Positions 7,578-15,581 of a stretch of 38,949 nucleotides of DNA are shown piece after piece. The notes under the pieces are model-generated. The model saw only the letters and a list, made by a program, of their open reading frames with translations, was not told where the DNA came from and searched no databases. The position numbers and the translations under genes are program-made. The stretch comes from Mailhella sp. (GTDB taxonomy: Bacteria; Desulfobacterota; Desulfovibrionia; Desulfovibrionales; Desulfovibrionaceae). The stretch covers positions 1 to 38,949 of the forward strand of contig JAFQPD010000064.1 in the NCBI GenBank assembly GCA_017411945.1, in the 5' to 3' direction. Position 1 is the stretch's first letter. Every line of letters begins with the position of its first letter.

Positions 7578-8195
7578 ATGTCTTCCGCTCCTGTCTTCAT
7601 CGCCTCCTGCAGTCCGCGCAAAGGGGGGAACTGCGACTTTGCCGCTTCCCTTGTGGAGCGCACCCTTCCCGTGCGGAGTTCCGTCATCCGCGTGTCCGAT
7701 GCCAACGTCCGCCCCTGCAATGCCTGCGGCGTATGCGACAGCATGCCCGGCCGCTGCACTCTGGACGGGCCTACCGTCCTGCCTTCCTCTGTATCGGGCC
7801 AGCTTCCGGCTAAGGATGGGGCCAAGGCCCTTTTCGCCTCCATGACCCTTGCTCCCGTGACGTTCATCGTCGCTCCCATCTACTACTACCACATTCCGGC
7901 GCAGGCCAAGGCATGGGTGGACCGCACCCAGCGGTTCTGGGCCATGAAAGGCGAAAGCCCTGCCAAGGGGAGGGCCATGGCCTGCATACTCATTGCCGCG
8001 CGACCCCGGGGCGATATGCTCTTCGACGGAGCAGAGCGTTCCCTGCGCTGGATGGCGAAGACGCTGGGCATGGAATGGCTGGAGCCTCTTGAATTCTACG
8101 GGCTCGAACATGCCAGCGCGCTTGCGGATTCTGTGGAGAAGCAGGCCGACATCTGCAGTTATGCGGCCCGCATCTTCGGCGGTCTGCCCCGATGA
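7578..8195 (+). CDS. Iron-sulfur flavoprotein (Isf-like), NADPH-dependent FMN reductase family
   Basis: This 205-residue protein has a flavodoxin-like fold with an FMN phosphate loop near ASCSPRKGGNC (residues 9-19) and a compact cysteine motif Cys47-x2-Cys50-x2-Cys53-x6-Cys60. That spacing is the [4Fe-4S] ligand pattern of iron-sulfur flavoproteins (Isf), which pass electrons between ferredoxin-type donors and O2, H2O2 or other acceptors in anaerobes. PIYYYHIPAQAKAWVDR (about 97-113) is the usual conserved core. The ATG at 7578 has GGAG at 7568-7571; an in-frame GTG at 7566 is less likely. The stop overlaps the comF start in ATGA, so the two are coupled. Physiological partner unknown. Confidence 0.8.
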   Translation: MSSAPVFIASCSPRKGGNCDFAASLVERTLPVRSSVIRVSDANVRPCNACGVCDSMPGRCTLDGPTVLPSSVSGQLPAKDGAKALFASMTLAPVTFIVAPIYYYHIPAQAKAWVDRTQRFWAMKGESPAKGRAMACILIAARPRGDMLFDGAERSLRWMAKTLGMEWLEPLEFYGLEHASALADSVEKQADICSYAARIFGGLPR

Positions 8196-9019
8196 GCGGT
8201 GAAGGCGGAGCAGGCCTTCTGTCCAGTCTTTGGTCTTTCGGAAGGAACGGATTTTCTTTCCTGCGCCGATTCTGCGTTTTGGAGGAACGGCGCTGCGCCT
8301 GCTGCCGTGAGCCCTTCTTTCCTGAAGGCAAAGCCGTTTCCAGGATCTTCTGCCCGGACTGCCAGCCCTGTTTCCCGCGCCGGGAGGCAGGGTTCTGCCC
8401 CTATTGCGGCGAGCCTTTCGCCGTGGCCGCTGCACCAGTGGTGCCGTGCGGCGAATGCCTGCAGAAACTTCCTCCATGGAATGATTTCCTTTTCTACGGC
8501 ATTTATGAAGGGGAGCTTCGCGAACTCATACTGCGCGGCAAGTTCGGCGGCGGCCTCGATGCGCTTCATGCCCTGGGGCTCCTGCTGGCTGAGATCTGTA
8601 CAGATCATTATTCCGCGGCCCTGCCTCCGCAGGTCATAGTCCCTCTTCCGCTCCATCCTGTCCGGCTGCGGAAGCGCGGGCTCGACCAGTGCCTGGAGAT
8701 GGCCAGACCTGTGTCGGAGTCGCTCGGCATCCCTGTGCGTACGGATCTGCTTCGGCGCGTGTCGGCTTCAGTCCCCCAGTCTACGCTGGACAGGGAGAAC
8801 AGGAGGAAGCTGCGTCAGCCCTTTGCGGCTTCGCCGGAAGCCGCCGCTTTGCGCATACTGCTTCTCGATGACGTGTGCACCACAGGAGCAACTCTGGCAC
8901 GGGCAGCGGAATGCCTGCTCGCTGCCGGGGCAGCTTCCGTGGATGTCCTTGTGGCGGCAAGGGCTTCCCGGCATAGCGTTCCTTCCGGGAGCGAAGCCGC
9001 TCCGCACGCCTTGCCATGA
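8192..9019 (+). CDS. ComF-family phosphoribosyltransferase-like protein
   Basis: This 275-residue protein is of the ComF/GntX type, with a zinc-ribbon N-terminus and a phosphoribosyltransferase C-terminal domain. Cysteine pairs CACC (35/38), CPDC (54/57), CPYC (69/72) and CGEC (86/89) form the double zinc ribbon. The PRPP-binding loop LLLDDVCTTGAT lies near residues 226-237, preceded by VPLPLHPVRLRKRGLDQ and the SQ/T-R region QSTLDRENRRK. ComF helps bring transforming DNA into the cytoplasm in competent bacteria; in others its role is unclear. It overlaps the flavoprotein gene by 4 nt. No other competence gene is nearby. Confidence 0.88.
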   Translation: MSGEGGAGLLSSLWSFGRNGFSFLRRFCVLEERRCACCREPFFPEGKAVSRIFCPDCQPCFPRREAGFCPYCGEPFAVAAAPVVPCGECLQKLPPWNDFLFYGIYEGELRELILRGKFGGGLDALHALGLLLAEICTDHYSAALPPQVIVPLPLHPVRLRKRGLDQCLEMARPVSESLGIPVRTDLLRRVSASVPQSTLDRENRRKLRQPFAASPEAAALRILLLDDVCTTGATLARAAECLLAAGAASVDVLVAARASRHSVPSGSEAAPHALP

Positions 9020-9068
9020 CCTGCCTTCACCTGATATGCATGACGACTCCCTTATGTGAAGGACTGCT

Positions 9069-10151
9069 ATGAATCTGCTTCCCATCCGCCCCGATGCCCC
9101 GTGGCTGGCCCCGCTTGCGGGCTGGTCCGACCTGCCGTTCCGCGTGCTCTGCCGTGAGCAGGGGGCGGCGGTATGCTGCACCGAGATGGTCAGCGCCAAG
9201 GGCCTCGTCTATGGCGGGCGCAATACCGAGGACCTGCTGGCGACGACTCCGCAGGAAGGGGAAATGCTCGAAGGCGGATCGAGCGTCACCGATCACCCTC
9301 TCGTCGTGCAGATTTTCGGAGCTGAAGCCGACTTCATGGAACAGGCTGTTCAGATATTGAAGCATCGCGGCTTCGAGTGGTTCGATGTGAACATGGGCTG
9401 TTCCGTGCCCAAGGTCACCAAGACCGGCGCAGGCGCGGCCATGCTTCGCGATGTGCCCAATGCCCTGCGCGTGGCAGAAGCCGTCATCAAGGCGGCCGGT
9501 CCGGGGCGCATGGGCTTCAAGCTCCGCCTTGGCTGGGATCCTTCCCACGAGGTCTATCGGGAGCTGGCCCGCGAACTGGCGGCTATGGGAGCCGGCTGGG
9601 TGACCCTTCATCCGCGCCACGCCGTGCAGGGCTTTGCCGGAGTGCCGCGTTTCGAGGCCATAGGGGAACTGGCAGCGGAACTTCCTGTGCCTGTCATTGC
9701 CAGCGGCGACCTTTTCACCGCGGCCGACGGCATCCGTGTGCTTCGGGATACGGGGTGCGCTTCCGTGATGTATGCCCGCGGCGCACTCAAGAATCCGGCC
9801 ATTTTTGCACGGCATCTGGAATTGCTGAAAGGGGGAGGCCAGCCCGCTGAGGCTTTCGTTCCAGACTGCGGGGACGGCCCTCTTTCGGCGCAGGACGCCT
9901 GTGACGTGCTGGACGCTATGCCGGTGGACCGGGACGAGCTGGCCGGCGTGATACGCCGCCATGCCCAGCTGGCCCGCCGCTGGTCGCCTCACCTTGCCCT
10001 GCTGAAGATGCGGACCTTCGTGCCTCGCTATGTGAAGAGCATGGACGGAGCAAGGGCCCTGCGGCAGGAGATAGTGAAATGTACGGACTGGGATGCCCTG
10101 AATGCTGTCCTTGAGAAATACTTTGGTGCTGAACCGGAGACGGAGCTGTGA
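9069..10151 (+). CDS. tRNA-dihydrouridine synthase
   Basis: This 360-residue FMN enzyme reduces specific uridines in the tRNA D-loop to dihydrouridine with NADPH. It has the TIM-barrel start APLAGWSDLPFR, the VQIFGAE strand, and the catalytic block DVNMGCSVPKVTKTGAGAAML with Cys111 as the general acid, then GFKLRLGW and the FMN phosphate region VIASGDL and MYARGALKNP. It best resembles DusB-type enzymes. The usual VHGRT block reads TLHPRH here, an unusual variant. GAAGGA precedes the ATG. Its stop shares one base with the rlmN start, so two RNA-modifying enzymes are translationally coupled. Confidence 0.9.
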   Translation: MNLLPIRPDAPWLAPLAGWSDLPFRVLCREQGAAVCCTEMVSAKGLVYGGRNTEDLLATTPQEGEMLEGGSSVTDHPLVVQIFGAEADFMEQAVQILKHRGFEWFDVNMGCSVPKVTKTGAGAAMLRDVPNALRVAEAVIKAAGPGRMGFKLRLGWDPSHEVYRELARELAAMGAGWVTLHPRHAVQGFAGVPRFEAIGELAAELPVPVIASGDLFTAADGIRVLRDTGCASVMYARGALKNPAIFARHLELLKGGGQPAEAFVPDCGDGPLSAQDACDVLDAMPVDRDELAGVIRRHAQLARRWSPHLALLKMRTFVPRYVKSMDGARALRQEIVKCTDWDALNAVLEKYFGAEPETEL

Positions 10152-11248
10152 TGAAGAGCGAAAAGATAAATCTCTGTGATCTGCCCTACGCCGAGCTGGA
10201 ACGCTTCGCCGTGGAAGAACTGGGCTTCAAGAAGTTCCGTGCCGGCCAGATATGGCAGTGGATATGGGCCAAGAACGTTTCCGGCTTCGAAGCCATGACC
10301 GATCTTTCCCAGGCCGACCGCGCGAAACTGGAAGAGAAAGCCGTCATCCGCTGGCCCTCCATTGCAGATGTGCGCGTCAGCTCTGATGGCACGACCAAGT
10401 TCCTGCTGGAGCTTTTCGACGGTGAACTCATCGAGACTGTTCTCATTCCCAGCGAAGCCCCCAAGCGACCCAACGACCTTTCCGTGCGCATGACGCAGTG
10501 CGTATCCACTCAGGTTGGCTGTGCCATGGCCTGTTCCTTCTGCAGCACGGGCAAGCTTGGTTTCAAGCGCAACATGACCATGGGCGAGATACTCGGCCAG
10601 GTTCAGGTGGCCCGCAGATATGTGGACGATACCCGTCCTGAACATCCCATCATCCGCAACCTTGTCTATATGGGCATGGGCGAGCCCCTGCTCAACTTCG
10701 CCAATGTCATGGATTCGCTCCGCACGCTCCAGCACCCCAGGGGATTGGCCTTCTCTCCCCGGCGAATTACGGTTTCGACCTGCGGCATAGAAAAGGGGAT
10801 GCGCGAATTCGGCGACAGCGGCCTTGCCTTCCTCGCCGTGTCTCTGCATGCGCCCAATCAGGCTCTGCGTGAACAGCTCATGCCCCGTGCCGCCCATTGG
10901 CATCTGGACGACCTTATTTCCGCACTCGAGAGCTATCCGCTCAAGACGAGGGAACGCATCACGCTGGAATACCTCGTCATCGCCGGGCTCAACGACCAGC
11001 CGGAGCACGTCAAGCAGCTGGCCCGCATCTGTTCCCGCCTGAAGGCCAAGCTGAACCTCATCCCCTACAATCCCACTCCGGGCACGCCGTATCAGGCCCC
11101 TACTCCCGAAGAGCTCCTTCGTTTCGAGAAGGCTCTCTGGGCCAAGGATATCACTGCCATCGTCCGCAAGAGCAAGGGCCAGGATATCGAAGCCGCCTGC
11201 GGCCAGCTTCGCGCTGCGCATGAAGCCAAGGTGCGGGAAGAAGCCTAG
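10151..11248 (+). CDS. rlmN: Dual-specificity 23S rRNA (adenine2503-C2)/tRNA methyltransferase RlmN
   Basis: This 365-residue radical-SAM enzyme makes 2-methyladenosine at 23S rRNA position 2503 and in some tRNAs. The CxxxCxxC iron-sulfur motif is Cys124-Cys128-Cys131 in VGCAMACSFC, followed by CSTGKLGFKRN; MGMGEPLLN, the SAM region STCGI and SLHAPN follow in the usual order. The acceptor cysteine is Cys350 in EAACGQL, and Cys117 lies in RMTQCVSTQ. The ATG at 10151 is preferred over a GTG directly before it because it forms TGATG coupling with the Dus gene. Length is normal for the family. Confidence 0.97.
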   Translation: MKSEKINLCDLPYAELERFAVEELGFKKFRAGQIWQWIWAKNVSGFEAMTDLSQADRAKLEEKAVIRWPSIADVRVSSDGTTKFLLELFDGELIETVLIPSEAPKRPNDLSVRMTQCVSTQVGCAMACSFCSTGKLGFKRNMTMGEILGQVQVARRYVDDTRPEHPIIRNLVYMGMGEPLLNFANVMDSLRTLQHPRGLAFSPRRITVSTCGIEKGMREFGDSGLAFLAVSLHAPNQALREQLMPRAAHWHLDDLISALESYPLKTRERITLEYLVIAGLNDQPEHVKQLARICSRLKAKLNLIPYNPTPGTPYQAPTPEELLRFEKALWAKDITAIVRKSKGQDIEAACGQLRAAHEAKVREEA

Positions 11249-11282
11249 CTTTTCAGTCGGGAGATAGTTCCGGCAGTACGAA

Positions 11283-11325
11283 AGAACGCCGATGTCTGAC
11301 GCAAAGCGTCGGACATCGGCGTTCT
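11283..11325. terminator. Long hairpin between convergent rlmN and binding-protein genes
   Basis: A 20-bp stem with one G-T pair and a 3-nt loop lies between two convergent stops. It lacks a strong T-run on either strand (TTTCG on the minus side), so it may act as a weak terminator or as a protective 3' hairpin. A second short hairpin (GGGAATG/CATTCCC, 11338-11354) adjoins it. Confidence 0.6.
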
Positions 11326-11366
11326 GGCATGGTCGAGGGGAATGTTTCATTCCCGGCCGAAACGGC

Positions 11367-12146
11367 TTACTTGATGTACTGGTTTTCCCATTTGTCCATA
11401 GTGCCATCGGCCTTGATGGAGGCCATCCACTTGTTCACAGCGTCGAGCAGGCAGGGGTAGTCCTTCTGCATGAGCACGCCGAAGTGATTTTCGGTGAAGG
11501 GCTTGTCCACGAGGGGGGCGGCGACCTTGGGGTTGTCCTTGGCGTAGCGGCGGGCTTCCATGGTCTCGGTGATCATGATGTCGGCCTTGCCTTCGCCCAC
11601 GAGGCCGGGGATCTCGGCATTGTGCTCATGCATGGTGAGCTGGGCCTTGGTGCAGAATTCCTTGGCGAATTTTTCGTTGGTGCCGCCGGGATTGTACATG
11701 ACGCGCACGGAGGGCTGGTTCACGTCGTCGAGGGACTTGAACTGGGCTTCCTTGCTCTTGGTGCAGAGAATGGTCTTGCCGAAGGTGAGGTAGCCGTCGG
11801 ACATGGCCATCACGGCCTTGCGGGCATCGGTGACGGTGATGCCGCAGATGGCGACGTCGAACTTGCCGGCGAGGGTGTCGGCCTGCAGGGTCTTCCACAT
11901 GGTGGGCACATATTCGAGCTTCACGCCAAGGGCTTTGGCAAGGGATTCGGCCATTTCGGCATCGAAGCCTTCGTACTTGCCGGTTTCCTTGTTCAGGTAG
12001 CTCATGGGCTTGTAGTCGCCAGTGGAGCCGACGAGGAGCTTGCCGCTGGCCTTGATGTCGGCAAGGCTTCTGGCTTCAGCTCCAGAGAAAGTCATGCCGG
12101 TGACGGCGACCAGGGCAAGGGCAGAAACAAGAGCTTTTTTGATCAT
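11367..12146 (-). CDS. Periplasmic binding-protein family, cyclohexadienyl dehydratase (PheC)-like
   Basis: This 259-residue protein has a signal peptide (residues 1-25, ending GAEA) and the family 3 solute-binding fold. It resembles PheC, the periplasmic cyclohexadienyl (arogenate/prephenate) dehydratase that evolved from amino-acid-binding proteins: shared blocks are TGDYKPMSY, GFDAEMAESLAKALG, the near-exact NPGGTNEKFA, and the helix MITETMEAR where PheC has a TDAIEAR-like sequence. The acidic residue supply in that helix fits a dehydratase. No ABC permease or ATPase gene is adjacent, which also favours a free-standing enzyme over a transporter subunit. An amino-acid-binding protein remains possible. 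GGAG precedes the ATG, and its own promoter lies at 12189-12217. Confidence 0.65.
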   Translation of the reverse strand: MIKKALVSALALVAVTGMTFSGAEARSLADIKASGKLLVGSTGDYKPMSYLNKETGKYEGFDAEMAESLAKALGVKLEYVPTMWKTLQADTLAGKFDVAICGITVTDARKAVMAMSDGYLTFGKTILCTKSKEAQFKSLDDVNQPSVRVMYNPGGTNEKFAKEFCTKAQLTMHEHNAEIPGLVGEGKADIMITETMEARRYAKDNPKVAAPLVDKPFTENHFGVLMQKDYPCLLDAVNKWMASIKADGTMDKWENQYIK

Positions 12147-12188
12147 GCGAGTTCTCCGTAATGGTATTTACTGCGTTGCAGTGCTGAA

Positions 12189-12217
12189 ATAGTAGGAATA
12201 TCGTTCACTTTTGTCCA
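12189..12217 (-). promoter_or_regulatory. Sigma70 promoter of the PheC-like gene
   Basis: On the minus strand TGGACA (12212-12217) and TACTAT (12189-12194) are 17 nt apart, about 40 nt upstream of the start codon and directly after the bamD terminator. Five and four matches to the consensus. Confidence 0.6.
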
Positions 12218-12230
12218 GCGCGAAGGAATA

Positions 12231-12259
12231 AAAAAAACGGCGCCAAAGGCACCGTTTTT
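12231..12259 (-). terminator. Intrinsic terminator of the trxA-trxB-bamD operon
   Basis: Read on the minus strand, AAACGGTGCC pairs with GGCGCCGTTT around a short T loop and is followed by a run of eight T residues, 10 nt after the bamD stop codon. Very strong. Confidence 0.9.
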
Positions 12260-12268
12260 CAGTGTGTT

Positions 12269-12994
12269 TTACAGCCAGCTGAACCAGTCTTTCCAGCTGC
12301 CTTCCTGCTTTTCCCGCGTGGCCTGAGCGTCGGTCTGGCGGAATTTCAGGTAAGCGGCTTCGCCCTTGGTGCGGGCATATTCCGCTTCTTCTGTGGCGTC
12401 AGGGTAGGTCTGCACCACATGCTGGAAGCGGGTATAGGCGGCCTGATAGTTTTCCATGCCCCAGAATACGTTGCCGATGTAGATCTCGCGCTGGGCAAGG
12501 GTCTTGCGGCATTCGGCTATCTGCTCAGGGGCTTTGCGGCCGTATTCCGTATCGGGATATTCCTGATGCAGGCGGGTGAAGTATTCTATGGCTTCCTTCA
12601 CTTCCGCGGCCGAACGGTCGATGGAAGTGTAGGTTTTGCGCAGGGATACGCCAAGCTGATAGAGCACATAGGGGATAGCTTCGTTGCGGGGGTGCAGGGT
12701 CTCGAAGTCGCGGTAGGCTTCAACGGCCATCCAGTATTCCTCGCCAAGGAAGCGGGCATCGGCCAGCGCAAGCTCGGCGCGAAGAGCATAGGGGCTGAAA
12801 GGATGTTCGTCCTTGATGCGATTGAAGTAGACGGCGGCCTGCTTGTAGTTCTTTTCGCCCATAGCTTCGGTGCCAGCCTCGAATACTTCCTGAACGGTAT
12901 CCTGGGGAGCAGGCAGGAAGTATTCGTCGATGAAGGCACAGCCATTCAGGAAGAGAGTGCAGGTAAGCACACCCATGAGAAGCAGTTTACGCAT
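12269..12994 (-). CDS. bamD: Outer-membrane protein assembly factor BamD (ComL-type lipoprotein)
   Basis: This 241-residue lipoprotein is BamD, the essential partner of BamA in folding beta-barrel proteins into the outer membrane. The signal peptide ends in the lipobox LNGC, so Cys19 is lipidated. The mature chain is helical with TPR-like repeats: AGTEAMGEKNYKQAAVYFNRI, ALADARFLGEEYWMAVEAYRDF, AIEYFTRLHQEYPDTEYG and GNVFWGMENYQAAYTRFQHV, the known order for BamD. It is the third gene of the trxA-trxB-bamD operon, overlapping trxB by 8 nt. Its link with thioredoxin genes is probably just operon architecture. Confidence 0.92.
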   Translation of the reverse strand: MRKLLLMGVLTCTLFLNGCAFIDEYFLPAPQDTVQEVFEAGTEAMGEKNYKQAAVYFNRIKDEHPFSPYALRAELALADARFLGEEYWMAVEAYRDFETLHPRNEAIPYVLYQLGVSLRKTYTSIDRSAAEVKEAIEYFTRLHQEYPDTEYGRKAPEQIAECRKTLAQREIYIGNVFWGMENYQAAYTRFQHVVQTYPDATEEAEYARTKGEAAYLKFRQTDAQATREKQEGSWKDWFSWL

Positions 12995-13916
12995 TCCAGT
13001 GCTCCAGATAGGTCAGGGCCGCAGTTGCAGCGGTGGCGCCATCGCCAACCGCACTGCTCACCTGGCGGCAGCGTTTGGCGCGAACGTCGCCAGCGGCGAA
13101 AATGCCGGAGGCGGAAGTACACATTTCGGCATCGGTGATGATGAAGCCGGCGGCATCGCGTTCGACAGCGGCGGGCAGGAAGGAGCTCACGGGAGCCATG
13201 CCCACATAGACGAAGAGGCCTTCGGCTTCGATGATGCGGATGTCGCCGTTCTCTACGTTGCGCACGGCAACGGAATCCATGCCGGCATTGCCGCCGCGGA
13301 TCTCGTCGATGACGCTTTTGGTGACGAGCTCGATGTTCTCCGTTTCGCGGATCTTGTTCTCGTACACTTTGGCGCCGCGGAAGGCATCGCGCCGATGGAC
13401 GAGATAGACTTTGTTCACGATGCGGGACAGGTACAGGGCTTCTTCCAGAGCGGAGTTGCCGCCGCCCACCACGACGACGTCGCGGCCGCGGTAGAAGTTG
13501 CCGTCGCAGACAGCGCAGTAGGAGACGCCACGGCCGCGGAAGCTGTCTTCGCCGGGGGCACCCAGATCGCGATGCTTCGCGCCGGTGCAGACCACGACGG
13601 CCTTGGCTTCAAGGGCTTCTCCCTCAGAGAGGGCGATACGGTAGAGTCCGCCTTCTGCGGCTTCCACGGAAGTCACGTCGCCTCGAACTCGAGCTACGGG
13701 ATATTCGGCCAGATGGGCATCGAAAAGGTCAGCCAGTTCCCAGCCTTTCACGCCTTTGGGAAAACCGGGATAGTTTTCTATCTCGGCAGTGCTCAGCACC
13801 TGTCCTCCGGGGGCGGAGCTCTCTACGAGGGCTACGCTCACCCCGGAACGGACAAGATAGAGGGCGGCAGTGATGCCGGCAGGGCCAGCTCCTATGACTG
13901 CTGCGTCGTACAGCAT
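12987..13916 (-). CDS. trxB: Thioredoxin-disulfide reductase
   Basis: This 309-residue flavoprotein transfers electrons from NADPH to thioredoxin. It shows the FAD loop GAGPAGITAALY (residues 9-20), the redox pair Cys134-Ala-Val-Cys137 in SYCAVCDGN, the NAD(P)H loop VVGGGNSALEEAL with HRRDAFR downstream, and the C-terminal FAD block GIFAAGDVR. The HRRDxFR sequence after the second loop is the usual NADPH-type signature. It overlaps trxA by one base (TAATG) and bamD by 8 nt. A cytoplasmic homodimer is expected. Confidence 0.95.
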   Translation of the reverse strand: MLYDAAVIGAGPAGITAALYLVRSGVSVALVESSAPGGQVLSTAEIENYPGFPKGVKGWELADLFDAHLAEYPVARVRGDVTSVEAAEGGLYRIALSEGEALEAKAVVVCTGAKHRDLGAPGEDSFRGRGVSYCAVCDGNFYRGRDVVVVGGGNSALEEALYLSRIVNKVYLVHRRDAFRGAKVYENKIRETENIELVTKSVIDEIRGGNAGMDSVAVRNVENGDIRIIEAEGLFVYVGMAPVSSFLPAAVERDAAGFIITDAEMCTSASGIFAAGDVRAKRCRQVSSAVGDGATAATAALTYLEHWNA

Positions 13917-14233
13917 TACAGGGCCTTTTCGATCATGCCCACGAGGTGGGACTTGGCAACGGCGCCGGTGACCTGATCGACCACTTCACCGTCCTTGAAA
14001 ACGATGAGGGTGGGGATGGCGCGGATGCCGAACTGGCCGGGAGTCTTGGTGTTTTCGTCCACATTCACCTTGCAGACGAGAACTTTGCCCTGATATTCGG
14101 CGGCAAGTTCTTCGACGATGGGGCCGATGCCGCGGCAGGGGCCGCACCAGGGAGCCCAGAAGTCCACGAGAACGGGGATGGAAGACTTAATGACGACGCT
14201 TTCGAAATCGGCATCGGTAACTGCGATGGACAT
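13916..14233 (-). CDS. trxA: Thioredoxin
   Basis: This 105-residue protein is a classic thioredoxin with active site WCGPC (Cys30, Cys33) in VDFWAPWCGPC, the buried Asp24, the cis-proline block IRAIPTLIVFKDGE and the final GAVAKSHL helix. It reduces cytoplasmic protein disulfides such as ribonucleotide reductase and is recharged by TrxB from the next gene. The start at 14233 has GGAGG upstream; the longer reading to 14266 has no ribosome binding site. It leads the operon and has a near-consensus promoter. Confidence 0.96.
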   Translation of the reverse strand: MSIAVTDADFESVVIKSSIPVLVDFWAPWCGPCRGIGPIVEELAAEYQGKVLVCKVNVDENTKTPGQFGIRAIPTLIVFKDGEVVDQVTGAVAKSHLVGMIEKAL

Positions 14234-14319
14234 GGCATATCCTCCATATAGGCGTATAGGTGACAAGGGGGAGGGAAGCTCCGCCTTTTTCTTACATCAG
14301 AAAGAAATGATGCGGAATG

Positions 14320-14348
14320 ATTGTAGGGTCAGGCAGTTTCGCTGTCAA
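14320..14348 (-). promoter_or_regulatory. Sigma70 promoter of the trxA operon
   Basis: On the minus strand TTGACA (14343-14348, perfect) and TACAAT (14320-14325, five of six) are exactly 17 nt apart. The transcript would begin near 14312, giving an 80-nt leader. This is the best promoter in the window. Confidence 0.85.
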
Positions 14349-14384
14349 GGAAGACAAAAGGAAATAGCCGTTTCCCTGAGGCGG

Positions 14385-15458
14385 TCACGCCATTTCCCGC
14401 CAGTCCTCAGGGATAGTCTGGCCGCGCGGGATGGCGGAGAGAGACAGGTCGTGTGCCCGCCCTGCCTGCGCCATATGCCATCCGGCCCTGGCTATCATCA
14501 CGGCGTTGTCGCCGCAGAGGGAAAGCTTGGGGATGAGAAGGGGGATGCGCCTTTCTTCGGCGAGGCGGGAGAATTCCTGATGGACCACGCTGTTGGCGGC
14601 AACTCCGCCGGCCACAATGAGGCAGCGCGGCTTGAAGACCTGCATGGCGCGGCGGGCCTTTATGGTGAGCGTTTCGGCCACGGCGAGGAGATAGGAGGCT
14701 GCGGCGTCGCAGAGTTCCTGCGATGCAAGCCCAAGCCGTTCACGGGCGGGCGTTTCCCCGGCAGGGAAGCGCGCTTCAGGGTGCTGGGAAAGCCACAGTG
14801 AGCCGGCGGTCTTCAGTCCGCTGAAACTGAAGTCCAGATTGTCGTTCTGCGTGTAGGGGCGCGGGAAAAGGCGGGCGTCGGCCTTGCCGCGTTTGCCCAG
14901 TGCGTCGAGCAGGGCACCTCCGGGGTAGGGAAGGCCCGCCATTTTGGCGAATTTGTCGCAGGCTTCGCCGGCGGCATCGTCTATGGTCTTGCCAAGCACT
15001 TCCATCTGCGTGGGGCTTGCCATGCGGTAGAGATGGGTATGCCCGCCGGAGATGAGTACGCCGAGAGCAGGCCATGCGATGTCGTTTTCCAGACCGGCAG
15101 CCAGCAGGTGGCCGTGCAGATGGTTCACCCCGATGAGGGGGATGTCGTGGGCCAGTGCAAGGGATTTGGCAAAGGCCACGCCTACGAGAAGGCTGCCCAT
15201 GAGGCCGGGCCCGCGAGTGACGGCTATGCGGTCGATCTTCGTCCATGGATCAGGGCCGAGGCCGGCCTGAGCGAGGAGGCTGTCGAGGAGGGGGCCGATG
15301 AGGCGGGCGTGTTCACGAGAGGCCAGCTCGGGCACTACGCCGCCGAAGAGGGCGTGGATATCCGCCTGGCTGGAAATGACGGAGGCGCGCACGCCGCTGT
15401 CATCCACGAGGGCGAGAGCGGTCTCGTCGCAGGAGCTTTCTATACCCAGAACCAGCAT
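14385..15458 (-). CDS. tsaD: tRNA N6-threonylcarbamoyladenosine synthase subunit TsaD
   Basis: This 357-residue cytoplasmic protein transfers threonylcarbamoyl to A37 of ANN-decoding tRNAs, working with TsaB and TsaE. Visible signs are the ASKHA opening LGIESSCDETALALV, VPELASREHARL, the metal pair His113/His117 in NHLHGHLLA, VSGGHT-like ISGGHTHLY, KTIDDAAGEACDKFAKMAGLPYPGG, DFSFSGLKTA, and the C-terminal VAGGVAANSV and CGDNAVMIA. The ATG at 15458 has GAAGGG upstream and is preferred over a TTG at 15464. Length is normal. Confidence 0.97.
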   Translation of the reverse strand: MLVLGIESSCDETALALVDDSGVRASVISSQADIHALFGGVVPELASREHARLIGPLLDSLLAQAGLGPDPWTKIDRIAVTRGPGLMGSLLVGVAFAKSLALAHDIPLIGVNHLHGHLLAAGLENDIAWPALGVLISGGHTHLYRMASPTQMEVLGKTIDDAAGEACDKFAKMAGLPYPGGALLDALGKRGKADARLFPRPYTQNDNLDFSFSGLKTAGSLWLSQHPEARFPAGETPARERLGLASQELCDAAASYLLAVAETLTIKARRAMQVFKPRCLIVAGGVAANSVVHQEFSRLAEERRIPLLIPKLSLCGDNAVMIARAGWHMAQAGRAHDLSLSAIPRGQTIPEDWREMA

Positions 15459-15496
15459 AAGCAACCCTTCGGGCTTGTGGCCCTTTACAGAAGGAG

Positions 15497-15558
15497 ACCG
15501 CGTACTGGCCCATGCCCGTACGCGGTTCAGGAAAAGCGGGCGGGGCAGCAGCCCCGCC
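15497..15558 (-). terminator. Terminator region between fbp and tsaD
   Basis: Two hairpins follow fbp on the minus strand. The first (15539-15558) is an 8-bp GC stem, GGCGGGGC with GCCCCGCC, followed by CGCTTTT; the second (15497-15526) is a 9-bp stem, ACCGCGTAC with GTACGCGGT. The first is a moderately good intrinsic terminator. Confidence 0.6.
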
Positions 15559-15581
15559 TTTGTGTGGAACGACCTTTTAAA

